From Shewanella sp. 1CM18E (GTDB taxonomy: Bacteria > Pseudomonadota > Gammaproteobacteria > Enterobacterales > Shewanellaceae), in the NCBI RefSeq assembly GCF_023161665.1, contig NZ_JALNTW010000015.1, forward strand, positions 54,648 through 118,647: a DNA stretch of 64,000 bases, in the 5' to 3' direction. The notes under the pieces are model-generated. The model made no database searches and was not told where the DNA came from. It worked only from the letters and a program-made list of their open reading frames with translations. Position 1 is the first letter of the stretch. Every line of letters begins with the position of its first letter. The position numbers were made by a program, and so were the translations under genes. Below are positions 24,529-33,920 of the stretch, one piece after another.

Positions 24529-25848
24529 GTGCGCACAACTGAACTTGTTGATGGATTTCGTCATTCGGCCTCCTATGTTAATGCCCACCGGGGCAAAACC
24601 TTTGTCGTTATGTTGGGCGGTGAAGCACTCGCGCAGCAACAGTTTCGCGCCATCATCAACGACATCGCACTGCTGCATAGCCTTGGGATTAAAATCGTTC
24701 TCGTACACGGCGCTAGGCCGCAAATTGATGAAGCCTTAACTCAACACAGTCTGCCTGCCGAATATTACAATGGTGTGAGGATCACTGAAGAAGATGCTTT
24801 GAAAGTGATTAAGCAAGTGGTGGGCGCCTTGCAGTTAGATATTACTGCACGTTTATCGATGAGCCTCAGCAATACGCCCATGCAAGGCACCCAAATCAAT
24901 GTAATAAGCGGTAACTTTGTGATTGCTCAGCCATTGGGAGTCGAAGACGGTGTTGATTTCTGTTTAAGTGGCAAAGTTCGCCGAGTCGATAGCCAAGGAC
25001 TCAAGCGTCAGTTAGATAGCGGCGGTATAGTGTTATTAGGACCTGTTGCTGCTTCTGTGACAGGCGAGAGTTTTAACTTAACTGCTGAAGAAGTCGCGAC
25101 TCAAATTGCCGTTAAACTTAAAGCCGACAAGATGATTGGCTTTAGCTCGCAAAAAGGTATTTTGGATGAGACTGGTCAGGTGATTGCTGAGTTGATGCCT
25201 ACTGATGCGCAAAAGATCCTTAATGCACTTCCAGAAGACACCCCTGTTTGTGTTGGCACTAAAGCATTTTTGCAGGCAAGTATTGATGCCTGCCGCAATG
25301 GAGTGAGTCGTTGTCACTTTGTCAGCTATCTGGATGACGGTGCCTTGCTGCAAGAGCTGTTCTCTCGTGATGGTATTGGTACTCAAATCGTAACTGAAAG
25401 CGCAGAGCGTTTGCGCCGTGCATCCATTCGCGATATCGGCGGCATTTTAGATTTGATCCGTCCATTAGAGCAAAAAGGGATTTTGGTCAGACGTTCTCGC
25501 GAGCAGCTTGAGATGGAGATTGAGCAGTTTATGCTGATTGAACGTGACACCCTAGTGATTGGTTGCGCCGCTTTTTACCCATTTGAAGAAGATAACGCCG
25601 GCGAGTTTGCTTGTTTGGTGGTGCATCCTGAATACCGTGATGCAGACAGAGGTAGCTTGCTACTGCAAAACATTATTGGTCAGGCACGCGTGCGCGGTTA
25701 TACCCGTTTATTTGCCTTAACAACTCGCAGCATTCATTGGTTCCTTGAGCATGGTTTCAACATGGTTGAGGTGGATGAGTTACCGGAAAAGAAAAAGCAG
25801 CTGTACAACTACCAACGTAAATCTAAGATTTTAGCTTTAGATCTATAG
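24529..25848 (+). CDS. argA: N-acetylglutamate synthase
   Basis: 439 residues, GTG start. It acetylates glutamate with acetyl-CoA, the first step of arginine synthesis. The N-terminal amino-acid-kinase-like domain (about 1-285; MLGGEALAQQ, IVLVHGARPQIDEAL) binds the feedback inhibitor arginine. The C-terminal GNAT domain (about 295-439) has ACLVVHPEYRDADRGSLLL, the acetyl-CoA loop, and LFALTTRSIHWFLEHGF. Monocistronic behind an ARG box. Confidence 0.97.
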   Translation: MRTTELVDGFRHSASYVNAHRGKTFVVMLGGEALAQQQFRAIINDIALLHSLGIKIVLVHGARPQIDEALTQHSLPAEYYNGVRITEEDALKVIKQVVGALQLDITARLSMSLSNTPMQGTQINVISGNFVIAQPLGVEDGVDFCLSGKVRRVDSQGLKRQLDSGGIVLLGPVAASVTGESFNLTAEEVATQIAVKLKADKMIGFSSQKGILDETGQVIAELMPTDAQKILNALPEDTPVCVGTKAFLQASIDACRNGVSRCHFVSYLDDGALLQELFSRDGIGTQIVTESAERLRRASIRDIGGILDLIRPLEQKGILVRRSREQLEMEIEQFMLIERDTLVIGCAAFYPFEEDNAGEFACLVVHPEYRDADRGSLLLQNIIGQARVRGYTRLFALTTRSIHWFLEHGFNMVEVDELPEKKKQLYNYQRKSKILALDL

Positions 25849-25929
25849 AGATAGTTTTAAAGGCGCTTATTGACACATTATGTCGTCATGCAACAATAGC
25901 CGTTAATTTCCAGCATTAAAGGCGCTGCT

Positions 25930-26442
25930 ATGACTCAGGTTTATCAGCTTGCTCCACTGAGCTCTACAGGGCATTGGAGCTTTATCGTTTTACTCGTAAT
26001 TCTTATTGGCTTAGGTGTTTTCATTTATTTAAAGAACATGCCCAAAGTGAGTAAAGCGGTGGCAATAGGTGTGTTGTTGCCTATGGTGCTGGCGTTTAGC
26101 TGGATGTTTTATAAGGTGAATGACGCCGAACTGATTATCAGCGGCGACACTGTAACCTTAGACGTGCCATTTTATGGTTTTAGTTTGCCACGAACTGAGG
26201 TGGAGTTGGCTAAGGTTGAGCGAGTGGATTGGAGTCAGACTCCTGAGCTAAAACCCGATCTAAGAGTCAATGGGGTGGGTATGCCAGGGTTTCAGTTAGG
26301 TTGGTTTCGACTCGCCAATGAGCAAAAGGCCTTTGTGGCAACCACAAGTAATGACAACTTAGTATTGCTGCCAACCACGCGTAATTATCCGTTGATTTTG
26401 AGTTTAGAAAATCCTGAAACATTAATAAAAATTGCACCTTAA
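25930..26442 (+). CDS. Membrane-anchored hypothetical protein, bacterial PH-like
   Basis: 170 residues. Two hydrophobic helices (about 16-35 and 43-62; FIVLLVILIGLGVFIYL and AIGVLLPMVLAFSWMF) precede a ~100-residue beta-rich soluble part (ISGDTVTLDVPFYGFSLP, then PGFQLGWFRLANEQKAFV). This layout resembles bacterial pleckstrin-homology-like membrane proteins. No catalytic motif is seen, and the function is unknown. It lies between argA and rarD and shares a bidirectional terminator with rarD. Confidence 0.75.
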   Translation: MTQVYQLAPLSSTGHWSFIVLLVILIGLGVFIYLKNMPKVSKAVAIGVLLPMVLAFSWMFYKVNDAELIISGDTVTLDVPFYGFSLPRTEVELAKVERVDWSQTPELKPDLRVNGVGMPGFQLGWFRLANEQKAFVATTSNDNLVLLPTTRNYPLILSLENPETLIKIAP

Positions 26443-26452
26443 TCATAAACAA

Positions 26453-26480
26453 AAAAAGCGAACCCTCTGGTTCGCTTTTT
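26453..26480. terminator. Bidirectional terminator before rarD
   Basis: Stem AAAAAGCGAACC / GGTTCGCTTTTT with a CTCT loop between convergent genes. Confidence 0.9.
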
Positions 26481-26495
26481 AGTTATATCAACCCA

Positions 26496-27383
26496 CTACT
26501 TTTTAGCTTTGCGCTTATAAAGCATATCTAAAGTAAAAAGCACCAGCGCCGCCCAAATAAACGCAAAGGTGATTCCTTTTTCTGCGTCAAATGGTTCGTT
26601 AAATAAGGCGACAGCCAAGATAAACATGATACTTGGGCCAATATATTGGAAGAAACCTAGCATCGAAAACGGAATGCGTACCGCGGCAGATGCAAAGCAC
26701 AATAGCGGCACAGTAGTAATGATACCGGCAGCCACCAAGAGTAAGTTATGGTGCAGATCATTAGCCAATAAGTGAGTTAGTGAGTCACCTGTGTTGCTAA
26801 ACAGGTAAACCAACGCAACTGGCAATAAAATAGCGGTTTCAACTAATAGGCCTGTTTTGGCGTCAACATTGACCTTTTTACGCAGTAAACCGTAAAAAGC
26901 AAAAGAACAAGCGAGTCCTAGCGACACTAATGGGATTGAGCCAAATGAGATCAGCTGGATCATCACGCCAGTAGCTGCCAGCGCTACCGCCGCCCATTGC
27001 AGCTTACGTAGGCGCTCGCCTAGAAATATCATTGCTAAACTTACATTCACCAAAGGGTTAATAAAATAACCTAAGCTAGCATCTAGCATGTGATCGTTAT
27101 TCACCGCCCAAATAAATAGTAACCAGTTACCTGCAATAAGTACTGAAGTCAGGCATAAAACGGCAAGTTGCTTTGGCTGTTTCAGTAAGTGGCGTAGGCG
27201 CGCAAAGCCACCAAATAGGGCGATCAGTATAGTGACAAACACGAATGACCAAATTACTCGGTGTAGCAAGATCTCTGCTGCGGGTACATTTTCTAGCAGT
27301 TTGAAATAAAGCGGGGCAAATCCCCAAAGGGTATAGGCGCAAACGGCATAGACTATGCCTTTACGGTATTCAGTTTCTTGCAT
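26496..27383 (-). CDS. rarD: RarD, EamA/DMT-family transporter
   Basis: 295 residues with ten predicted membrane helices and two EamA halves. Characteristic RarD segments: GIVYAVCAYTLWGFAPLYFK at the start, AAEILLHRVIWSF, GYFINPLVNV and FQYIGPSIMFILAV. Named for chloramphenicol sensitivity in E. coli relatives; the physiological substrate is not established. Neighbours yigI and recQ match the E. coli neighbourhood (rarD, yigI, pldA, recQ). Confidence 0.92.
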   Translation of the reverse strand: MQETEYRKGIVYAVCAYTLWGFAPLYFKLLENVPAAEILLHRVIWSFVFVTILIALFGGFARLRHLLKQPKQLAVLCLTSVLIAGNWLLFIWAVNNDHMLDASLGYFINPLVNVSLAMIFLGERLRKLQWAAVALAATGVMIQLISFGSIPLVSLGLACSFAFYGLLRKKVNVDAKTGLLVETAILLPVALVYLFSNTGDSLTHLLANDLHHNLLLVAAGIITTVPLLCFASAAVRIPFSMLGFFQYIGPSIMFILAVALFNEPFDAEKGITFAFIWAALVLFTLDMLYKRKAKK

Positions 27384-27550
27384 CGGAATTGTGCTAAATA
27401 GGAAAGTAGGCGCAGATTGTAGTCGTGCAGCGAGTGAGACTCAAGCCGGACCAGAGCATTAGTTAGCGCCGTGGCTGTTATTTGAAAGTGACACTAAGGC
27501 AACTTTTACTGCCACTATCTTGGTGAAAAATAGCGTAGTCGTTGGCTTAT

Positions 27551-28015
27551 CTAGCCAACCATATAAGTGCCTGTACCAAAAGCAATATGATCACCTTTTT
27601 CGTTATGTAGCTCCATGCGCGACACAGATACTCGGTTGCCGGCTCGGATCACGGTTCCTGTGCCTGTAAATATTTCGCCACGCCCTGGCCTTAAATAATC
27701 GATTCTGAGATCGATTGTGCCTAAGGTTTTTATTCGCTGCTCTAGTTCCTCTAAAGTCCAGTCGTCACGGCTGGCAACAAGACCTGAAAACGCAGTGAGA
27801 CCACCGACAACATCAAGTACCGTAGCCGTTACGCCGCCATGGAGAATTTGTTGATGGATATTACCTATAAGCTCAGGTTTCATCTTTACTTCTATCTCAA
27901 CGCCTTGCATATCGTAACGCTTGATATCCATACCAAGTAGATTGTGAAACGGAATATATTGGTCAAAAATCTCTGCCACTCTGCGCAGTGTTTGTTGTTG
28001 AATGTGCTGACTCAT
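27551..28015 (-). CDS. yigI: YigI-family hotdog thioesterase
   Basis: 154 residues, single hotdog fold of the PaaI/YigI type. Seen: HQQILHGGVTATVLDVVGGL, the HGG-type active-site loop and helix, and YLRPGRGEIFTGTGTVIRAG. Predicted to hydrolyse acyl-CoA thioesters, with E. coli YigI proposed to act on medium/long-chain acyl-CoAs. Divergent from recQ and followed by rarD. Confidence 0.85.
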   Translation of the reverse strand: MSQHIQQQTLRRVAEIFDQYIPFHNLLGMDIKRYDMQGVEIEVKMKPELIGNIHQQILHGGVTATVLDVVGGLTAFSGLVASRDDWTLEELEQRIKTLGTIDLRIDYLRPGRGEIFTGTGTVIRAGNRVSVSRMELHNEKGDHIAFGTGTYMVG

Positions 28016-28176
28016 TTGGCGTCCCTATGTCGGTTAGCATCTTATTAGAGTATTTAATCTATCGCTAATAGATAGAAGCATGCAAGCTTAAAATTTGGCC
28101 AACAGCAATAATCGATAGCGACAACAGCGTCAGCCTCAATTAGAATAGTCGGCCTTATTTTTAACACAGGTTCACT

Positions 28177-30000
28177 ATGGATCAGGCGGCGCTCGAGACT
28201 CCAGTCGATCAGTTATCTTCTACCCTGCAGTCGGTATTTGGTTACCGTACCTTTAGAGAAGGGCAGCGTGAGGTTATTGAGCAGATCTGCGCGGGACAAG
28301 ATTGCTTAGTTATCATGCCAACTGGCGGTGGTAAGAGCCTGTGTTATCAATTACCAGCCTTAGTATTGCCCGGTCTTACTGTGGTTGTATCGCCTTTGAT
28401 CTCTTTGATGAAAGATCAAGTTGATAGTCTTATTCAAACCGGTGTGTCAGCCGCATACTTAAACTCGTCGCAACCGCGGGAAGAAAGCCTGCAAGTGCTG
28501 CAAAAGATGCGCTATGGCGAGCTTAAACTATTGTATGTATCGCCTGAGCGTTTGTTGCAAGCAAGCTTTATCGACCGTTTGCATGAGCTTAATGTTTCGT
28601 TATTTGCCATTGATGAAGCTCACTGCATCTCACAGTGGGGTCACGATTTTAGACCTGAATATGCGGCGCTAGGGCGATTACGCCAACAGTTCCCTTATGT
28701 GCCGATTATGGCGTTAACCGCAACGGCTGACAAAGCCACTCGTGCTGATATTTGCGAGCGTTTAACCATCACGCCGCATTCATTACTTACCAGTTTTGAT
28801 AGGCCGAATATTCGTTATACTGTAGCTGAAAAGCTTAATGCAGCTAATCAGTTACGACAGTTTATTACTGCTCAAAACGGCGCTAGTGGTATTGTGTATT
28901 GCAGTAGTCGCCGCCGCGTGGATGAAGTTGCTGAGCGTCTTCGTTTGCAAGGGCATCAGGCGGAAGCTTATCATGCGGGTAAAACCCAAGAAGAACGAGC
29001 AGATGTTCAAGACAGGTTCCTAAAAGATCAGCTTGATATCGTTGTTGCCACTGTGGCGTTTGGTATGGGGATTAATAAGTCAAACGTACGTTATGTGGTG
29101 CACTACGATATTCCAAAGAGTGTTGAAGCTTATTATCAGGAGACGGGCCGTGCTGGACGTGATGGTTTAGACTCTGAAGCATTAATGCTATTTGATCCGG
29201 CTGATATTGGTCGAGTTCGCCATCTTATCGAGCAGTCTGAGCCAGGCCCACAACAACAGGTTGAGTTTCATAAGCTTAATACCATGGCGGCCTTTGCCGA
29301 GGCGCAAACTTGCCGCCGCCAAGTATTGCTACATTATTTTGATGAACCAGCCCATCAAGCATGTGGTAACTGTGATATTTGCTTAGATCCACCAAAGAAA
29401 TATAACGGTATCCAAGACGCGCAAAAGGTACTGTCTTGCATCTACCGTATTGGTCAGCGTTTTGGTATCAATCATTTGATTGAAGTGCTGCGTGGCTCAA
29501 AGTCAGCCAGCGTTATTGAGCGTGGCCATGACAAGTTATCTACTTGGGGTATTGGTAAAGAGAAAAGCCATGAGCATTGGTTAAGTGTTATCCGCCAATT
29601 AATCCATTTAGGCCTAGCGAATCAAGATATCACTCGCGGATCGTCAGTAACACTTAATCCATCAGCACGAGCTGTGCTCAAGGGAGAGGTGGAGCTGTTA
29701 TTGGCAGAACCTAGAATTGTCATTCAAACCACCAAACGCCGCAATACTAACTCTCGTGCGCCACTTAATTACGACCGTAAGTTGTTTGCGCAGCTTAAAT
29801 TACTGCGTCGCACCTTAGCAGAAGAACTAGATGTACCACCATATTTGGTATTTAACGATGCCACGCTTGCTGAAATGGCGGCGATACTGCCCACAAGCCC
29901 AGGTGAAATGCTGGCGGTGAATGGTGTTGGTGAGCGCAAGCTTGAGCGCTTTGGCGGTGAATTCTTAGATGAGATCTCAGATTATCTAGCTAAGGGCTAA
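28177..30000 (+). CDS. recQ: ATP-dependent DNA helicase RecQ
   Basis: 607 residues, 3'-5' helicase in recombination and replication-fork repair. Motifs: Walker A MPTGGGKSLCYQ (about residue 48), DEAH box FAIDEAHCISQWGHDFRPEY, motif VI YQETGRAGRDG. The zinc-binding RQC cysteines are present (CRRQVLLHYF, CGNCDIC), followed by a winged helix and a C-terminal HRDC domain (about 525-600). The 3' end overlaps the convergent TPR-protein gene by 4 bp with no intrinsic terminator between. Confidence 0.97.
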   Translation: MDQAALETPVDQLSSTLQSVFGYRTFREGQREVIEQICAGQDCLVIMPTGGGKSLCYQLPALVLPGLTVVVSPLISLMKDQVDSLIQTGVSAAYLNSSQPREESLQVLQKMRYGELKLLYVSPERLLQASFIDRLHELNVSLFAIDEAHCISQWGHDFRPEYAALGRLRQQFPYVPIMALTATADKATRADICERLTITPHSLLTSFDRPNIRYTVAEKLNAANQLRQFITAQNGASGIVYCSSRRRVDEVAERLRLQGHQAEAYHAGKTQEERADVQDRFLKDQLDIVVATVAFGMGINKSNVRYVVHYDIPKSVEAYYQETGRAGRDGLDSEALMLFDPADIGRVRHLIEQSEPGPQQQVEFHKLNTMAAFAEAQTCRRQVLLHYFDEPAHQACGNCDICLDPPKKYNGIQDAQKVLSCIYRIGQRFGINHLIEVLRGSKSASVIERGHDKLSTWGIGKEKSHEHWLSVIRQLIHLGLANQDITRGSSVTLNPSARAVLKGEVELLLAEPRIVIQTTKRRNTNSRAPLNYDRKLFAQLKLLRRTLAEELDVPPYLVFNDATLAEMAAILPTSPGEMLAVNGVGERKLERFGGEFLDEISDYLAKG

Positions 30001-31769
30001 CTGTTGCTTTCATGGCTTGAGCTAGTAGGTTTAGCTTTTCTTAGCTGACTGACATTTGCACGCTTTATCATTGACTGCAAATTATCAAATTGCTGCATAC
30101 AAGCAAGGCCAATATTGACCTTGCTGTCGTTTTGCCACAAGGCAACGGTTTCCGACAACTGTTTGATAACGTTGACAGCTCCCGACTCAGAGGTATGTGG
30201 CAACATAATTAATAGCTGTTGCTCAGACTGTAAAAATAATAAATCTTGTTCTCTCAACTTAGTTTTTAATTGCTCAAGCATAATGGGCATATCGCTAGCT
30301 TGGATCTCACTAGGGTTGAGCACTAACAGCGACAGTTGATAATTGGCATGCTTACTCATTGCCAGCATATCTTCCAATCTTTGCTTGCCTGTGGCGTTGG
30401 GCTTGATAGGAGCAGGCTCTTTGCTCACAGCGTGTTTGTTGGGTGTTTGTCTGTGATACCAGGCGATAAAAATAATTAAGCTAAATAAGATAAACAAGAT
30501 TGGAATAAACGGGCTTGGGATCAACTGGCTCGGCATGATAGCGGCATTACTGGTCAGCTGCTCAGTTGAAACTTGTTGTTGTCTACTTAAATCCGACTTC
30601 AAGTGAGACAGCCAAATGTTTTGCACAAATGATGTGTTGTTCTCCGCAGCTTGAAATTGCTTTAGTTGGTACTTATAGGCAAGTTCAAAGTCTTTTTTAC
30701 CTGCAAAGTATTCCGCCAGTATTGCATAGCTTAGCTTTAAGTCAGTGTAACGCTTTTGCTCCTTTGCTATAGCAATCGCTTGCTCTAACTTTTCAAGTCC
30801 TAATTCCTGTTGTCCTTGCGCCAGTTTTACTTGGCCAAGTAAGCGCAATGCGCTCATCATCTCTCGCGTATTTGATTGCTTCGTAAAAGTGTTCAAGCTT
30901 AAGTGTAATAGCTGCTCTGCACTGCTGTATTTGCCGCTGGCAAAGTCAATAAAGGCTATCTCTTTATAAGCTATTGCCAACTCGGCAGGGGTCCCTAGTT
31001 CGGCTAACTTACTTCTCGCTTGCTGAATATACTCATCTCTTAACTTCGGCTGTTGGTTTAACTGTGCCAAATTGGCAGCATCGATTAATAAGCTTAATGC
31101 CACTTTACCTGCGGTATCCGGGTGATTTAGTGCTTTGTTTAGGTATATAAATGCTTCTTGTTGCTCACCTTCCTCAAGCAACAGTTTAGCCATCGAGATT
31201 TTTAGGTAAGCGCTAGGTGTTAATAGCCATTGTCTTGCCTGACTACCAGCTAAAGGATAAAGGTCAAGTGCCAGTCGAAGATCTTCAATTGCGGTGTTGT
31301 TACGCAGCACATTTGCATCGAGCTGACTTCTTAACCATAAACCATTAATCAATGCTTGAGGTTGCTCTAATGAACGCGATAACGAAATTGATGAATGTAT
31401 TAGCGGTAAAGCGCGTTGGTAGTTACCAAAATTCACATAGGCTTGAGCCATACAATTAATGAAGTAAGGTCTGGCTTCATCTACTTGTAACTGTTTGGCT
31501 TTAGCCTCGTTTAATCTGGCTAAGTTGATTGCTGCGGCATTTTCACCAAGTTGTAAATAGGTTTCACACTTTAGGGCGTTTAGCCGCAGTTGCAGCATTC
31601 TTGGATTGGCATGGCCTTTGATATTTTTTTCGATAAGGTGAATGTTATTAAGCGCTTTGCTGGGGTATTGGAAAGTAGCGCTGTTTAATTGATCAAATTG
31701 TTCTAGCGTTAACGAATGGGCAGGCGAAAGCCACAGTAAAAAACTGGCGACTATAAGACGAAAATCCAT
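29997..31769 (-). CDS. Exported TPR protein with one TM helix and a degenerate GGDEF-like tail
   Basis: 590 residues. A signal peptide (MDFRLIVASFLLWLSPAHS) leads into about 380 residues of tetratricopeptide-like helices, for example YFINCMAQAYVNFGNYQRAL and LRLLGQVKLAQGQQELGLEK. One membrane helix follows (about 412-437), then a cytoplasmic tail (~460-580). By eye the tail follows a GGDEF domain: YQLSLLVLNPSEI for the LSLLLLDLDHF strand, LREQDLLFLQSEQQLLIMLP for the R-x-D-GGDEF strand, and VNIGLACMQQFDNLQSMIKRAN for the SIGVA segment. The GGDEF signature is SEQQL and the Mg-binding strand is lost, so no cyclase activity is expected. Likely a sensory scaffold; function unknown. Confidence 0.75.
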   Translation of the reverse strand: MDFRLIVASFLLWLSPAHSLTLEQFDQLNSATFQYPSKALNNIHLIEKNIKGHANPRMLQLRLNALKCETYLQLGENAAAINLARLNEAKAKQLQVDEARPYFINCMAQAYVNFGNYQRALPLIHSSISLSRSLEQPQALINGLWLRSQLDANVLRNNTAIEDLRLALDLYPLAGSQARQWLLTPSAYLKISMAKLLLEEGEQQEAFIYLNKALNHPDTAGKVALSLLIDAANLAQLNQQPKLRDEYIQQARSKLAELGTPAELAIAYKEIAFIDFASGKYSSAEQLLHLSLNTFTKQSNTREMMSALRLLGQVKLAQGQQELGLEKLEQAIAIAKEQKRYTDLKLSYAILAEYFAGKKDFELAYKYQLKQFQAAENNTSFVQNIWLSHLKSDLSRQQQVSTEQLTSNAAIMPSQLIPSPFIPILFILFSLIIFIAWYHRQTPNKHAVSKEPAPIKPNATGKQRLEDMLAMSKHANYQLSLLVLNPSEIQASDMPIMLEQLKTKLREQDLLFLQSEQQLLIMLPHTSESGAVNVIKQLSETVALWQNDSKVNIGLACMQQFDNLQSMIKRANVSQLRKAKPTSSSHESNS

Positions 31770-32014
31770 TTTAAAACGCTCCAGAGGAGGATCCTTATCC
31801 GCTATCTTTAAAACTAAAGCCGCATTATAGCGAATATAAATAAAATATGCATAAAAAAGCTAGGGGCGCGAGAATATTGCGGTAGGTTAATGATTTGTAC
31901 GAGTTGAAACAATGTTAACTCGTTAATGATTTAATTTACGCCATAAAATATCTCTATTTCGGTTTTTATGAGCGATAATCCACCTGAAAATAACTGAAGC
32001 AAGCGAATTCATGG

Positions 32015-32043
32015 TTGACACTGATGCCTTGGCAAGTTAAAAA
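32015..32043 (+). promoter_or_regulatory. Candidate leu operon promoter
   Basis: Perfect -35 TTGACA at 32015-32020. The -10 is weaker (TAAAAA, 32038-32043, 17-bp spacer). It lies 59 bp before the leader peptide. The remaining 31770-32014 sequence is AT-rich with no gene and contains the upstream region of the divergent TPR gene. Confidence 0.45.
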
Positions 32044-32101
32044 TTAACCGTCCTCACAGTGTTGTGTGGAATAATTATTTACTTGAGTTGAATAAAAAGT
32101 G

Positions 32102-32170
32102 ATGAAATATAGCTATGCATTATTAAGACTCCTTATTCTCATTCTCGCAGAACCTGCGCGGAGGACTTAG
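32102..32170 (+). CDS. leuL: leu operon leader peptide
   Basis: 22 codons starting MKYSYA and followed by LLRLLILIL, that is six leucines and two isoleucines within nine residues, then AEPARRT and TAG. Leucine codons are mixed (TTA, TTA, CTC, CTT, CTC, CTC). It lies between a candidate promoter and an intrinsic terminator 34 bp after its stop, upstream of leuA: the classic layout for ribosome-mediated attenuation. The start context AAAAAGTGATG is weak. Too short for routine gene finders; called on composition and position. Confidence 0.8.
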   Translation: MKYSYALLRLLILILAEPARRT

Positions 32171-32203
32171 TGCTATACGCTTTTAAACAGCCAGCATAAA
32201 TAG

Positions 32204-32229
32204 ACCCCGCAACCAACGCGGGGTTTTTT
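32204..32229 (+). terminator. leu attenuator terminator
   Basis: ACCCCGC / GCGGGGT stem with a 7-nt loop and six T, between the leader peptide and leuA. The antiterminator pairing with the leader-coding region could not be folded here. Confidence 0.88.
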
Positions 32230-32294
32230 GTATCTAAATTGCCAATAGCAACGTGAACGCATAACTGAACAATGATGTTCGATGGAGAAAATAG

Positions 32295-33866
32295 ATGTCT
32301 AACCGAGTGATTATATTTGACACCACCCTACGTGATGGTGAGCAAGCATTAGCAGCAAGTTTAACGGTTAAAGAAAAACTTCAAATTGCACTCGCGCTAG
32401 AGCGTTTAGGTGTTGATGTAATGGAAGTGGGTTTTCCTGTGTCGTCTCCAGGAGACTTTGAGTCAGTACAAACTATTGCTCGTACGATCAAAAACAGCAG
32501 GGTATGTGCTTTATCGCGCGCACTTGAAAAAGATATTGATGCTGCAGCCCAAGCTATGTCAGTAGCGGATCAGTTCCGTATCCATACTTTTATTTCGACA
32601 TCGACAATTCACGTTGAAAGTAAGCTAAAACGCTCGTTTGACCAAGTATTGGAAATGGCTGTTGGCGCGGTGAAATACGCTCGCAGGTTTACCGATGATG
32701 TGGAGTTCTCTTGTGAAGATGCGGGTCGTACACCGATTGATAATCTTTGCCGCATGGTGGAAGAGGCGATCAAAGCGGGCGCTCGAACTATTAATATTCC
32801 TGATACTGTGGGCTACACAGTGCCAAGTGAATTTGGCGGCATTATTCAAACCTTGTTTAACCGTGTGCCGAATATCGACCAAGCGGTGATCTCCGTCCAT
32901 TGTCATGACGACTTGGGCTTATCGGTCGCTAACTCAATTACTGCAGTACAACATGGTGCACGACAAATTGAGTGTACCGTTAACGGTATTGGTGAGCGTG
33001 CGGGTAACTGCTCGTTAGAAGAAATTGCCATGATCTTATCGACACGCAAAGGCGAGTTAGGCTTAGAAACAGGCATTAACGCTAAAGAGATCCACCGAAC
33101 CTCTAGTTTGGTGAGCCAGCTTTGCAATATGCCAGTGCAAGCTAACAAGGCGATTGTCGGTGCCAACGCCTTTACTCACTCCTCGGGCATTCATCAAGAC
33201 GGCATGTTAAAGGCGCAAAATACATACGAAATTATGACGCCAGAGAGTATTGGCCTTAACCGCAACAACCTGAATATGACTTCTCGTTCTGGCCGCCACG
33301 TGATTAAGCACCGCATGACAGAGTTAGGGTATGGCGAGCATGATTACGATATGGATATCTTGTACGAAGAGTTTTTGGCGTTAGCAGACAAAAAAGGTCA
33401 AGTGTTCGATTATGACCTAGAAGCGCTTGCCTTTATGGAGGCGCAAGCTGAAGCCGATGATCACTATAAATTGCAGCAACTAGTTGTGCACTCAGACTCC
33501 ACTGAAGGTAGCGCGACTGCCACAGTCAAAGTCGTGGTTAATGGCGATATCGTTACTGAAGCTGCAACGGGCAACGGCCCTGTGGATGCTGCTTATAAAG
33601 CGGTTGCGCGGGCAACAGGTTGTGAAATCAATATCACTAGTTATCAGTTGAGCGCTAAAGGTGAAGGGCAAAATGCATTAGGCCAAGTGGATATTACCGC
33701 TAAATACCGCGAGCAGAACTTCCATGGTTTGGGGTTAGCTACCGATGTTGTAGAAGCCTCGGCTAAGGCACTTATTCATGTGATGAATTTGACTTGGCGT
33801 GCTGACATGGTTGCCGATTGCAAAGAGCGCATTCAACAAACTAAGCAAGCACTTGGCAGTGTGTAA
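32295..33866 (+). CDS. leuA: 2-isopropylmalate synthase
   Basis: 523 residues. Condenses acetyl-CoA with 2-ketoisovalerate, the committed step of leucine synthesis. The N-terminal TIM barrel has FDTTLRDGEQALAASL and the metal site SVHCHDDLGLSVANS; GANAFTHSSGIHQDG is also present. The C-terminal LeuA regulatory domain (~395-515) carries leucine feedback. GGAG precedes the ATG. First structural gene of leuABCD behind the leader/attenuator. Confidence 0.98.
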   Translation: MSNRVIIFDTTLRDGEQALAASLTVKEKLQIALALERLGVDVMEVGFPVSSPGDFESVQTIARTIKNSRVCALSRALEKDIDAAAQAMSVADQFRIHTFISTSTIHVESKLKRSFDQVLEMAVGAVKYARRFTDDVEFSCEDAGRTPIDNLCRMVEEAIKAGARTINIPDTVGYTVPSEFGGIIQTLFNRVPNIDQAVISVHCHDDLGLSVANSITAVQHGARQIECTVNGIGERAGNCSLEEIAMILSTRKGELGLETGINAKEIHRTSSLVSQLCNMPVQANKAIVGANAFTHSSGIHQDGMLKAQNTYEIMTPESIGLNRNNLNMTSRSGRHVIKHRMTELGYGEHDYDMDILYEEFLALADKKGQVFDYDLEALAFMEAQAEADDHYKLQQLVVHSDSTEGSATATVKVVVNGDIVTEAATGNGPVDAAYKAVARATGCEINITSYQLSAKGEGQNALGQVDITAKYREQNFHGLGLATDVVEASAKALIHVMNLTWRADMVADCKERIQQTKQALGSV

Positions 33867-33920
33867 ATTCATCGATAAAGACAAAATTTAAGTTTAAAAA
33901 ATACAGGAGTTAGCTGAAGT

